Notes: generated by a model not told the origin, from the sequence alone. DNA of 9,103 bases from Caldifarciminota bacterium UBA3079 (GCA_002366635.1 DFBN01000039.1:21004-30106), one strand, 5' to 3'. Positions 1-7,068 are shown, counted from the first letter of the stretch. Translations and numbers: made by a program.

Positions 1-99
1 AGCTTGAGCGTAGTCCAAAAGATAAACGAACTTGAAAAAATCCTTAAATCCGAGCGAAACACAAACGGCCTGCTTGACACCGATATCGGTTCTGAATAA
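1..99 (+). CDS. C-terminal end of an unidentified protein (5' truncated by window)
   Basis: Frame 1 is open from the first base to a TAA at 97-99 and gives 32 residues; the other two forward frames stop early. The tail begins SLSVVQKINELEKILKSE, which looks like a short amphipathic, possibly coiled-coil helix, and ends in an acidic, polar stretch (DTDIGSE). I do not recognise the family. It lies 13 bp upstream of clpC on the same strand, so it could be the preceding gene of the same unit. It does not look like the C-terminus of CtsR, McsA or McsB, the usual upstream neighbours of clpC in Firmicutes, but 32 residues are too few to exclude them firmly. A chance open frame of this length is also possible. 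Confidence 0.45.
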   Translation, partial: SLSVVQKINELEKILKSERNTNGLLDTDIGSE

Positions 100-102
100 A
101 CT
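74..102 (+). promoter_or_regulatory. Putative sigma-70-type promoter of clpC-bamA
   Basis: A perfect -35 hexamer TTGACA (74-79) is followed after 17 bp by TAAACT (97-102), which matches four of six bases of the TATAAT -10 consensus. It lies inside the last codons of the upstream reading frame. Only 10 nt separate the -10 from the clpC ATG at 113, so transcription would start about 3-4 nt before the start codon. This would give a nearly leaderless mRNA. The AGG at 108-110 is only 2 nt from the ATG, too close to act as a normal Shine-Dalgarno site. No CIRCE element and no CtsR-type heptad repeat is visible. Confidence 0.5.
79..90. promoter_or_regulatory. 12-bp perfect palindrome in the clpC promoter spacer
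   Basis: ACCGATATCGGT is a perfect inverted repeat centred between the putative -35 and -10 elements of clpC. This is where a repressor dimer would block RNA polymerase, so it is a candidate operator. It also encodes part of the upstream frame, and one or two 12-bp palindromes are expected by chance in 9 kb. The functional assignment is therefore weak. Confidence 0.25.
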
Positions 103-112
103 CTAACAGGTT

Positions 113-2548
113 ATGCAAGAACGATTCACTGAAAGAGTCAGAAAAGTTATCTCCCTGGCCCGGCAGGAGGCGGTCAAACTGCACCATGACCATATCGGGA
201 CCGAGCATATATTACTCGGCCTGGCAAAAGAAGGCGAAGGTGTCGCGGCCGTTGTGCTCACCAATCTCGGGGTTAATCTCGATGACCTCCGCCGAGCCGT
301 GAAAAACGCAGTCTCCATTGGTTCTGAAACCCTGGTCTTAGGCGATGTGCCTTTGAATCAGGAGGCCCGTTCCGCGCTCAACTATGCAGTGGATGAAGCG
401 CGCAAGATGGGCCATACCTATATCGGCACAGAACACCTTTTACTCGGGCTCCTGCGCGAAGAAAAAGGACTTGCGTGTCAGATTCTGCAAACCCTTGGAA
501 TAGAAATTGACCTTGTCCGTAATGAAACTATCAAGCTTTTGGGTGGCAAAGGAACTCAGTCCAGCAAATCCCGGTCCAAAACACCGGCGCTTGACTATTT
601 CTCGCGCGACCTAACCCAGCTTGCGCGCGAGGACAAGCTTGACCCGATTATCGGCCGGGAAAAGGAAATTGAACGTATAATCCAAATCCTGGCCCGACGC
701 AAGAAAAATAACCCAGTCCTTATCGGTGAGGCCGGCGTGGGTAAAACAGCAATTGTTGAAGGCCTCGCAGAACGTATCATTGCCGGCCGGGTTCCCGGTA
801 TTCTCAAAGATAAACGGGTTCTTGCCCTTGACTTGGCGGCAATCGTTGCCGGCACCAAGTACCGGGGTCAGTTTGAGGAAAGACTCAAATCCATCCTTAA
901 GGAAATCCAGCACCACGGTAATTGTGTTATCTTTATAGATGAGCTCCATACTATTGTGGGTGCAGGTGCGGCCGAAGGCGCAATTGATGCATCGAATATC
1001 CTGAAACCCGCACTTGCACGGGGAGAAATCCAGGCGATTGGTGCTACAACCCTGGAAGATTACCGCCGCCATATCGAGAAACATTCTGCTCTCGAGCGCC
1101 GGTTCCAGAAAATCCTGGTGGAACCGCCGAATGTGCCGGAAACAATCAAGATACTGAAAGGACTGAAGGAAAAGTATGAACTCCACCACAATGTTGCTTA
1201 TACCGATGCTGCGCTCGAGGCAGCCGCTTACCTTGCTGACCGCTACATCTCCGACCGTTTTCTGCCTGACAAAGCCATTGACATAATCGACGAAGCGGGT
1301 TCCAGAGTGAAGCTCATGCGGCCGGTAATCAACCCTGAACTGGATGAGTTGGAAAAAAGAACCGAAAAAATCACTGCGGCAAAGGAAGAGGCCGTCCGTC
1401 GCCAGGCGTTTGAGAAAGCGGCCGAACTGCGCGACGAGCAGAAAAAGCTCACCGAGTACATGAAACGCAAAAGAAAAGAGTGGGAAAAGAAAGGAAGTTT
1501 TCCTGTTGTAACCGCGGAAGATGTTGCCTATGCCGTATCTTCCTGGACTTCAGTGCCCCTCTCCAAACTCGAAGAAAAGGAATCAGCACGGCTGCTTCGT
1601 ATGGAGGACGAACTCAAGAAGCGCATCGTAGGCCAGGATGATGCCATCAGTGCCATTTCCAAAGCAATCCGTCGTTCCCGGGCCGGAATCAAGGACCCAA
1701 GGCGACCGATAGGCTCGTTTATCTTCCTTGGTCCCACTGGCGTTGGCAAAACCGAACTTGCCCGTGTCCTTGCCCGTTTTCTGTTCAGCGACGAAAACGC
1801 CCTAATCCGTTTCGACATGTCAGAATATATGGAAAAATTCAATGTATCGCGGCTGGTAGGTGCACCGCCCGGATATGTCGGATATGAAGAAGGCGGCCAG
1901 CTTACCGAGAAAGTCCGCCGCAAGCAGTACTCGGTAGTCCTTTTCGATGAAATCGAGAAAGCCCACCCTGACCTCTTCAATATTTTACTCCAGATGCTGG
2001 ATGACGGCCAGGTCACTGACTCGTTCGGGAGACAAGTAAGCTTCAAGAACACGGTTATCATTATGACTTCCAATATTGCCTCTACGGAAATCCAAGGGAT
2101 CGCCGGTTTCGGATTCAAGACCGACAGCAGCCAAGCCAATTATGAGGCTATGAAGGATAAAGTGATGACCGAGGTCAAGAAATTCTTCCGTCCGGAGTTC
2201 CTGAACCGTGTGGACGAAGTGATAGTATTTCACTCCTTGAATAAGAAGCAGATGGAGGCAATAGTCGACATCCAGCTCACCGACCTGTTAGCGAGACTCC
2301 GGATGAAGAAACTCGGACTCAAGCTGACTCCAGGAGCAAAAGATTTATTAATCCAAGAAGGCTTTGACCCGCAGTTCGGCGCCCGGCCCATTAAGCGCGC
2401 CATGCGCCGGTTGCTCGAAGACCCACTGGCCGAGGAACTGCTGAGGAATCGCTTCAAAGAGCATTCGGTTATCATAGTGGACCGCAACGGTGACCGACTG
2501 GTGTTCAGCGAAGCCGCAACCGAAGCCAAGGCACGCGTCCGCGAGTGA
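113..2548 (+). CDS. clpC: ATP-dependent Clp protease ATP-binding subunit ClpC (AAA+ unfoldase)
   Basis: This is a cytosolic Hsp100 unfoldase that threads substrates into the ClpP peptidase; at 811 aa it is full length for ClpC. Two Clp-N repeats (about 1-75 and 80-145) begin with the typical RFTERVRKV and [13 protein letters not shown]. The first AAA+ domain has Walker A GEAGVGKT (205-212), pore loop KYRG (249-252), Walker B CVIFIDE (271-277) and arginine-finger residues near 329-330. A UVR-type M-domain (about 425-450, [16 protein letters not shown]) marks ClpC rather than ClpA. The second AAA+ domain has Walker A GPTGVGKT (540-547), pore loop GYVG (587-590), Walker B VVLFDE (608-613), arginine finger R699 and sensor-2 GARP (756-759). 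The segment IAGFGF (663-668) sits where the ClpP-docking loop (VGF/IGF type) is expected, which suggests it works with ClpP. The ATG is chosen because it gives the exact family N-terminus, although it lacks a properly spaced Shine-Dalgarno site. The stop overlaps the bamA GTG by 4 bp. No ctsR, mcsA or mcsB is identifiable in the short visible upstream sequence. Confidence 0.97.
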   Translation: MQERFTERVRKVISLARQEAVKLHHDHIGTEHILLGLAKEGEGVAAVVLTNLGVNLDDLRRAVKNAVSIGSETLVLGDVPLNQEARSALNYAVDEARKMGHTYIGTEHLLLGLLREEKGLACQILQTLGIEIDLVRNETIKLLGGKGTQSSKSRSKTPALDYFSRDLTQLAREDKLDPIIGREKEIERIIQILARRKKNNPVLIGEAGVGKTAIVEGLAERIIAGRVPGILKDKRVLALDLAAIVAGTKYRGQFEERLKSILKEIQHHGNCVIFIDELHTIVGAGAAEGAIDASNILKPALARGEIQAIGATTLEDYRRHIEKHSALERRFQKILVEPPNVPETIKILKGLKEKYELHHNVAYTDAALEAAAYLADRYISDRFLPDKAIDIIDEAGSRVKLMRPVINPELDELEKRTEKITAAKEEAVRRQAFEKAAELRDEQKKLTEYMKRKRKEWEKKGSFPVVTAEDVAYAVSSWTSVPLSKLEEKESARLLRMEDELKKRIVGQDDAISAISKAIRRSRAGIKDPRRPIGSFIFLGPTGVGKTELARVLARFLFSDENALIRFDMSEYMEKFNVSRLVGAPPGYVGYEEGGQLTEKVRRKQYSVVLFDEIEKAHPDLFNILLQMLDDGQVTDSFGRQVSFKNTVIIMTSNIASTEIQGIAGFGFKTDSSQANYEAMKDKVMTEVKKFFRPEFLNRVDEVIVFHSLNKKQMEAIVDIQLTDLLARLRMKKLGLKLTPGAKDLLIQEGFDPQFGARPIKRAMRRLLEDPLAEELLRNRFKEHSVIIVDRNGDRLVFSEAATEAKARVRE

Positions 2549-4788
2549 TTTCCCTTCTCCTGACGCTCATTCTTACTCAAACGCCTGTCCAGACCGGAAA
2601 GCTGGTCGTGCTCGATGTTTCTGCAAGAACCAAAACTACTGATTCGTTACTTGTGATAAGAACGGTTGGCATCGCTTCGGGAGAACTGGTTACCCCGAAC
2701 GGATTACGCAACGAACTGGCCGATGCTGTCCGCCGACTACACAGCTTGGGACTGTTTTCACAAGTGGCTGTGGAAACCACGCGGGTTGCAGACGGTGTCA
2801 ACATCTTATTCAAAGTCCGGGAATACCCGAAGTTGAAGAAGGTCGTTTTCCATGGCTACCGGAGGGTCCGCCTGAAAGACCTCGAAGCACGCGTAAAAAC
2901 AAAGCCAGGGGAAATTCTTACCGACAAGAAGGTGTTCGACTGGAAGCATGAAATCATGAAACTCTATAAAGAAAAGGGTTTCCTGCTCGTTAAAATAAAA
3001 CCGGAACTTGCTGAACCTGATTCCCTCAACCGGGCGATTGTCACATACGAGATTGACGAAGGTGACCCGGTGCGCATCCGCAACATTGAAATAGTCGGGA
3101 ATGAGCATTTCACTGACCCCCAGATTGAAAAAAAGCTTGTCAACCGCCAGAAGGCCTGGTATCGCAAGGCCCGACTCAAGGAAGATGAATTCATAAAAGA
3201 TTTGGACCGCATCACCGAATTCTACAAAGAACGCGGCTTCCTGGATTGCAATGTCCTTGACTACAGAATGACATATGATGAAGGCTGGGCCAATATAACC
3301 ATTCTGATAGATGAAGGAAAACAGTACTACTTCGGCACTGTTTCGTTCAAAGGCGATTCGGTCATCCCCGAGGAACGGCTGCGCAAACTGGTTCGCTTCC
3401 GCAAAGAAAAGGTCTATAATACGAAACTGGCACAGGCAACATTGACTGATATCTACGGTGCTTATTCAGAAGAAGGTTATATATATGCCCAGGTGACACC
3501 GATAGAAGAAATGCGTGGTGATACGGTTGATATCAACTATTCGATTGTTGAGAAACAGCCGGCTACTGTGCGGCTTGTAATAATTGAAGGTAACGAACAG
3601 ACTTACGACAAAGTCATCCGGCGCAGAATCTGCTCCTTACCTGGTTACATATTCAAACGCTCCGATATAATCAGGAGCCAGCGTGACATCTTCAACCTTG
3701 GATTCTTCGACGATGTCACCCTTGACCACCGGGTAGCTGATACCCTGGGTTCAATCGACCTTATCTACCGTGTCAAAGAAAAGAGCTTTTTCGGAACAAT
3801 CGGTGCCGGGGTTACATATTCTGCGACCGATAAGTTTACCGGTTATCTTGAATTACAACAACCCAATCTGTTCGGCCGCGGCCAGCAGGCTACTATCAAG
3901 CTGGAAAAAGGCGGACGCAAAACCAACATTCAGCTCGGATTCACAGAACCATGGCTTTTTGATACACCGACATCCGGTGGTTTCGATGTATCGTATCTCA
4001 CCCGTACTTATGACTATTACGACAAACAGGAAATCAGCGGCGGGCTGTCTTCCTCAAGGCCGCTTCCCCTTGATTATACCCGTGCATATCTTGGCCTGCG
4101 TGTGACCGATGCATTTATCCCACCAAGTTCAATCAGTTCTGATTATAAGTCTGACACCTCAAACCCTTTCAACATTTACTGCGACACCATCCACAAAACA
4201 TCTTTTGTTCCCAGCCTGACCTTAACCCGCGACTCCCGGGACTATATCTTCAACGCCTTTTCCGGTTCAGCAGTTACCTATACCCTATCCGTGTCTGTCG
4301 GCGATATACGCTATCACCGACATGTGTTCGATGCCAGTCATTACTTTCCTCTATTCTGGAAATTCGCACTGATGGGGCGCACCCGTCTGGGATATATCAC
4401 CGGTTTCTCAAAAAGCGATATGGTTCCTTTATACGAACGATTCTATCCGGGTGGAACCGGGTCGGATGGCATCCGTGGGTATCCGGACAGAAGCGTAAGC
4501 CCACGCGAAGGTAGATACCGTATCGGTGGCCGAGCCCTGACCATATTCTCGCTCGAATATAAACTTCGTGTTTCTCCGCAACTTTCCTTCCTTGCATTTG
4601 GTGATGCGGGTAATGCCTGGAATTCTCTTGACCAGCTCAACCTAAGTGGACTCAAAAGGGGAGCCGGCCTCGGTGTGAGGCTGGAGATTCCTATGCTCGG
4701 CTTAATCGGTTTTGACTTCGGATACGGTTTTGACCGGGAAGGCGGGGGCCGTTGGGAACCACATTTCCAGATTGGTAGGACGTTCTAG
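2545..4788 (+). CDS. bamA: Outer membrane protein assembly factor BamA (Omp85 family)
   Basis: BamA is the outer-membrane insertase for beta-barrel proteins. The 747-aa product begins with a hydrophobic [10 protein letters not shown] segment, probably a short signal peptide. Five POTRA-like repeats follow (about 19-94, 96-173, 176-258, 261-337, 340-411), each with the recurrent pattern of a helix ending in GF/GY/GL plus a strand, for example YKEKGFL, YKERGFLD, YSEEGYIY and FNLGFFDD. The barrel runs from about 415 to the end. It carries the diagnostic loop-6 motif IRGY (643-646) after YPGGTGSDG, then FGDAGNAW (685-692), and a C-terminal beta-signal ending in Phe747. The GTG start overlaps the clpC stop (GTGA), implying translational coupling. 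No other ATG, GTG or TTG lies in frame after the upstream stop at 2491-2493. The signal peptide's n-region therefore has no Lys or Arg, which is unusual. The usual downstream partners skp, lpxD and fabZ are absent, because the next gene is convergent. Assignment to BamA rather than TamA rests on the five POTRA repeats and is fairly secure. Confidence 0.92.
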   Translation: MISLLLTLILTQTPVQTGKLVVLDVSARTKTTDSLLVIRTVGIASGELVTPNGLRNELADAVRRLHSLGLFSQVAVETTRVADGVNILFKVREYPKLKKVVFHGYRRVRLKDLEARVKTKPGEILTDKKVFDWKHEIMKLYKEKGFLLVKIKPELAEPDSLNRAIVTYEIDEGDPVRIRNIEIVGNEHFTDPQIEKKLVNRQKAWYRKARLKEDEFIKDLDRITEFYKERGFLDCNVLDYRMTYDEGWANITILIDEGKQYYFGTVSFKGDSVIPEERLRKLVRFRKEKVYNTKLAQATLTDIYGAYSEEGYIYAQVTPIEEMRGDTVDINYSIVEKQPATVRLVIIEGNEQTYDKVIRRRICSLPGYIFKRSDIIRSQRDIFNLGFFDDVTLDHRVADTLGSIDLIYRVKEKSFFGTIGAGVTYSATDKFTGYLELQQPNLFGRGQQATIKLEKGGRKTNIQLGFTEPWLFDTPTSGGFDVSYLTRTYDYYDKQEISGGLSSSRPLPLDYTRAYLGLRVTDAFIPPSSISSDYKSDTSNPFNIYCDTIHKTSFVPSLTLTRDSRDYIFNAFSGSAVTYTLSVSVGDIRYHRHVFDASHYFPLFWKFALMGRTRLGYITGFSKSDMVPLYERFYPGGTGSDGIRGYPDRSVSPREGRYRIGGRALTIFSLEYKLRVSPQLSFLAFGDAGNAWNSLDQLNLSGLKRGAGLGVRLEIPMLGLIGFDFGYGFDREGGGRWEPHFQIGRTF

Positions 4789-5369
4789 CCTTTCCCGAAG
4801 AAATTTGCCAGGACCTTTTCGCCGGTCGGGCCTGACCGTTCAGGGTGAAACTGGACACCATAAAAGGGCATTCTCCTGTGGCGCATCGCTTCAACAGGAC
4901 AGGAATCCGATTCTGCAAGAATCTGCCAGTCATTGTTTTCTACTGACCCGGGTTCCAGGAATTCCCGGTGATTCTCAGAAACCTTTATCTTGGCCAGAAG
5001 ACCCCTAAAGATAGAATCTGGGTGAATAACCCTGATTAACTCTTTGCCATCCACCGGCTTACCGCATCGCACGATACCACCTGAAACCTTCCCCAGAAGC
5101 TGATGTCCATAGCAAATACCTAACACCGGACACTTAAGCTTTCCCAGGAATTCTGCAATGCCGGCAGGCGGTTTGTCACGCTCCAGCATCATTGGTGAAC
5201 CTGAAATTACTACTACATCGAACGCCGCAACCGGATAACCGGAATTCAATTCTTGATAATCAACCGCAGTAACTTCACGATTGAACTTCTGAAGCAAATT
5301 GATATAGAGTCCGAGCTTGCTTTTCTGTTTTCCGTGGTAACAGTCAACCAGCAATGTCCGGGCCATCAT
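4785..5369 (-). CDS. Free-standing class I glutamine amidotransferase (GuaA-type GATase domain)
   Basis: This 194-aa protein is a single GATase1 domain that hydrolyses glutamine to glutamate and passes ammonia to a partner. The nucleophile elbow is GICYGHQ (84-90, Cys86), the oxyanion strand is VVISGSP (53-59), and the rest of the triad is in GVQFHPE (His175, Glu177). The segments SENHREFLEPG (131-141) and SCPVEAMRH (156-164) resemble the GATase domain of GMP synthase more than TrpG/PabA, whose SPGPG-type signature is absent. There is no ATP-pyrophosphatase or other synthetase domain, so it is either a separate subunit, as in archaeal two-subunit GMP synthases, or serves another acceptor. Its ATG overlaps the folE2 stop (ATGA), so the two are translationally coupled. 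Its TAG shares the tetranucleotide CTAG with the bamA stop on the other strand. No Shine-Dalgarno site is visible. The class is certain; the acceptor pathway is unknown. Confidence 0.85.
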   Translation of the reverse strand: MMARTLLVDCYHGKQKSKLGLYINLLQKFNREVTAVDYQELNSGYPVAAFDVVVISGSPMMLERDKPPAGIAEFLGKLKCPVLGICYGHQLLGKVSGGIVRCGKPVDGKELIRVIHPDSIFRGLLAKIKVSENHREFLEPGSVENNDWQILAESDSCPVEAMRHRRMPFYGVQFHPERSGPTGEKVLANFFGKG

Positions 5370-6130
5370 AAACGGCTGATAAACGCATATGCGTCATGAT
5401 GGTGAATTGACTCGTAGCTTTCAACTGCAACTTCGAATCCGGCAATTTCCTTGCAATTCTGCAGGTTCAGTGCTGCGTTTCTGACAACATCTTCGACAAA
5501 GGCAGGATTCTCATAAGCATATGTGGTAACATACTTCTCATCCTCTCGAGTAAGCAGGGAATATATCTGGCTTGAACCGCAATCCTCAACCAGCCGAATT
5601 AAATCTTCAAGCCACAGAAAACCCTGAAGCTCGGCTGAAACCCTTATCTCAGCCCGTTGATTATGCCCTCCGAATTTCACCATCTCTTTTGAACAGGGAC
5701 AGAGAGTTGTTACCGGCACTGCTGCACCGATACGGAGTCTGAATTTGCTGGTCTGCGATGCCTTAACCCAGCAACGATAATCCATCAGTCCTCGCACACC
5801 GGAAACCGGTGCCTTCTTCTCGATAAAATACGGGAACTCCATCTCCAGATGTGCAGATTCTGCATCCAGACGCTGCTTCATCTCCCGCAGGATTGTCCCG
5901 AGTTTATGGATATCCATCTCCAGGTGGTAGCGGTTCAGAATCTCGACGAAACGGCCCATATGTGTTCCCCTGAAATGCTGCGGCAGATTTACATACATAT
6001 TTATGCTTGCAATAGTATGCTGCCGATGACGGGTTTTATCCAAAAGCACTATCGGGTAACGAAGTCCTTTTACCCCGACTTTATCAATCGGAACCTGGCG
6101 AGTATCCTTTTGCTCACGGATATCATGCAT
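5366..6130 (-). CDS. folE2: GTP cyclohydrolase FolE2 (type IB)
   Basis: FolE2 converts GTP to 7,8-dihydroneopterin triphosphate and formate, the entry step to tetrahydrofolate and, in some bacteria, queuosine. The 254-aa product matches the family in length. It shows the N-terminal VGVKGLRYPI, the LPQHFRGTHMGRF block (49-61), VPVTTLCPCSKEM (138-150), GGHNQRAEI (154-162) and the late SLLTREDEKYVT block (191-202). By spacing from the remembered Neisseria enzyme, the metal and catalytic residues should be Cys144, His156 and Glu198; this mapping is from memory. FolE2 is structurally in the tunnelling fold but is sequence-unrelated to FolE and tolerates metals other than zinc. The ATG lies 40 bp after the radC stop, behind a TTGACA. 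The gene overlaps the downstream amidotransferase by ATGA. The coupling hints that both act in one pathway, perhaps folate synthesis, but the sequence does not prove this. Confidence 0.93.
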   Translation of the reverse strand: MHDIREQKDTRQVPIDKVGVKGLRYPIVLLDKTRHRQHTIASINMYVNLPQHFRGTHMGRFVEILNRYHLEMDIHKLGTILREMKQRLDAESAHLEMEFPYFIEKKAPVSGVRGLMDYRCWVKASQTSKFRLRIGAAVPVTTLCPCSKEMVKFGGHNQRAEIRVSAELQGFLWLEDLIRLVEDCGSSQIYSLLTREDEKYVTTYAYENPAFVEDVVRNAALNLQNCKEIAGFEVAVESYESIHHHDAYAFISRL

Positions 6131-6136
6131 AGTATT

Positions 6137-6164
6137 AGGCTAAGTCTCTACTTTCGGATGTCAA
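6137..6164 (-). promoter_or_regulatory. Putative promoter of folE2-amidotransferase
   Basis: On the minus strand a perfect TTGACA (6164-6159) lies in the 40-bp gap after radC, only 6 bp from its stop. At 16-bp spacing the -10 candidate is TAGCCT (6142-6137), which is poor, matching about three of six consensus bases. It ends 6 nt before the folE2 ATG, so transcription would begin at the start codon itself. The -35 is convincing and the -10 is not, so read-through from radC may be the main route of expression. Confidence 0.35.
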
Positions 6165-6170
6165 GCTCAC

Positions 6171-6890
6171 TTAGAGCAGGCACCGGCTTCTGAAACTGTA
6201 GAATCGTTGCTTCCCGATAACGATATGGTCGAGTAGCGGAATCCCGACAATCTTACCGGCCTCGGCCAAGCGTCGAGTGAGTCTTATGTCGTCATCTGAT
6301 GGCTGCGGGTCTCCTGAAGGATGATTATGAACGACGATTATCCCGGCCGCTCCGGCCCGAATCGCCGGGCCGAAAACCTCGCGCGGATGCGCAATCGTGC
6401 TATCCAGACTGCCCACTGATACCTGCTCTTTATTGATAAGCCGGTTGCGGGAATCAACATTAAGCACATAAAAATTCTCCTTGCGCTTGTTTGCTATCAG
6501 TGGTCTCATCAACTTGGCCACCGCTTCTGCGCTGGACAGCTCTATGCGTTCCTCGGTTTCAGGAGACTCCTCCATCCGCCGTGCAAGCTCAATAGCCGCT
6601 TTGATTTGGCACGCCTTTGCCCGACCAATACCTTTGATTGTTTGCAATTCTTCAATTGAAGCTGCGGCAACACCGGCCACAGACTTGAAACGGGAAACCA
6701 GGCATCTGGCGATGTCCAGAACCGACCGGCCTTTTGTTCCCCGGCTGATGATGATGGCGAGCACCTCTTCACTGGACAAAGCACCGGCTCCAACCCGCAC
6801 CAGCCGCTCGCGCGGCCTCTCTCTCGGAGGCAAGTCATGTACTGTAAAAGAATCACCACTCGGTTTTCGACCGTGCGATTTACTATCCAT
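6171..6890 (-). CDS. radC: RadC family JAMM/MPN-domain protein (UPF0758)
   Basis: The 239-aa product has the usual two-part RadC layout. The N-terminal part starts with VHDLPPRERPRERLV and GALSSEEVLAIIISRGTKG (17-54). A helix-hairpin-helix at about 81-105 is centred on IKGIGRAKACQI. The C-terminal JAMM metalloprotease-like domain has Glu138 (RKENFYVLNVD) and the zinc motif HNHPSGDPQPSDDD (188-201), giving ligands His188, His190 and Asp201 with Ser198. The family was once thought to act in DNA repair, but the original radC mutation was later assigned to recG, so its cellular role is unsettled. Many RadC relatives sit on mobile elements; here the neighbours are housekeeping genes, which suggests a chromosomal copy. 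The ATG at 6890 is the only plausible start, because the conserved block begins 17 codons later and the intervening codons hold no other start. A strong promoter lies 11 nt upstream of it. Confidence 0.94.
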   Translation of the reverse strand: MDSKSHGRKPSGDSFTVHDLPPRERPRERLVRVGAGALSSEEVLAIIISRGTKGRSVLDIARCLVSRFKSVAGVAAASIEELQTIKGIGRAKACQIKAAIELARRMEESPETEERIELSSAEAVAKLMRPLIANKRKENFYVLNVDSRNRLINKEQVSVGSLDSTIAHPREVFGPAIRAGAAGIIVVHNHPSGDPQPSDDDIRLTRRLAEAGKIVGIPLLDHIVIGKQRFYSFRSRCLL

Positions 6891-6901
6891 ACCGAACCTG
6901 A

Positions 6902-6929
6902 ATCATATAGACCGAAACCACAGTGTCAA
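6902..6929 (-). promoter_or_regulatory. Strong sigma-70-type promoter of radC
   Basis: On the minus strand a perfect TTGACA (6929-6924) is followed by a 16-bp spacer and TATGAT (6907-6902), which matches five of six -10 consensus bases. The -10 ends 11 nt before the radC ATG. Transcription should therefore start about 3-5 nt before the start codon and yield a nearly leaderless message. The AGG at about 8 nt before the ATG would then lie at or upstream of the predicted transcript start. It probably drives radC and, by read-through, folE2 and the amidotransferase. Confidence 0.65.
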
Positions 6930-6949
6930 GAGGAAGAACTTGTTGATAC

Positions 6950-6989
6950 ACTTTGCACTTTTGTGTTAATCTGTGCCCGTCTGTGGTTT
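6950..6989. repeat. Degenerate decanucleotide tandem repeat (TCTGTG core)
   Basis: Four 10-bp units are in register: ACTTTG at 6950, TTTGTG at 6960, TCTGTG at 6970 and TCTGTG at 6980, each followed by four variable bases. It lies between radC and the Kelch gene terminator, upstream of the radC promoter. Its last unit forms CTGTGGTTT (6981-6989), a perfect inverted copy of AAACCACAG at 6915-6923, which lies within the radC promoter spacer. From memory, similar TCTGTG or CTTTG decamer arrays occur between genes in many unrelated bacteria; I cannot confirm copies elsewhere in this genome. Confidence 0.55.
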
Positions 6990-7019
6990 ACTCGCTCCCG
7001 ACAGGGTCAGAACCTGCCG

Positions 7020-7049
7020 AAAAATCAGGCCGCCCGAAAGGGCGGCCTG
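7020..7049 (-). terminator. Rho-independent terminator of the Kelch gene
   Basis: A perfect 10-bp, GC-rich stem (7026-7035 paired with 7040-7049) closes on a 4-nt loop that reads TTTC on the minus strand. It is followed on that strand by A and then five T residues (7024-7020). It starts 19 bp after the Kelch TGA and so separates that gene from radC. No T-tract follows on the plus strand, so it acts in one direction. Confidence 0.9.
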
Positions 7050-7068
7050 TAAGCTGATACCGATACTA

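Noticed and set aside
1..112. CIRCE or CtsR operator upstream of clpC
   Set aside because: I looked for TTAGCACTC/GAGTGCTAA arms and GGTCAAA repeats and found neither in the available upstream sequence.
611..1189. 192-codon open frame on the minus strand opposite clpC
   Set aside because: It lies wholly inside clpC, has no recognisable domain, and its composition follows from the reverse complement of clpC codons.
1528..2139. 203-codon open frame on the minus strand opposite clpC
   Set aside because: Serine- and arginine-rich translation typical of an antisense shadow; clpC is certain here by its Walker and pore-loop motifs.
4823..4838. Possible hairpin (5-bp CGGTC/GACCG stem) near the convergent junction
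   Set aside because: The stem is short and no T-tract follows on either strand, so it does not qualify as an intrinsic terminator.
5383..5394. Perfect 12-bp palindrome ACGCATATGCGT just upstream of the amidotransferase start
   Set aside because: It encodes conserved-looking C-terminal residues of FolE2 (Ala-Tyr-Ala), and one or two such palindromes are expected by chance in a window this size.
6171..6890. RadC as a marker of a mobile or defence island
   Set aside because: RadC homologs do occur on mobile elements, but there is no integrase, transposase, plasmid gene or direct repeat here, and the neighbours are housekeeping genes.
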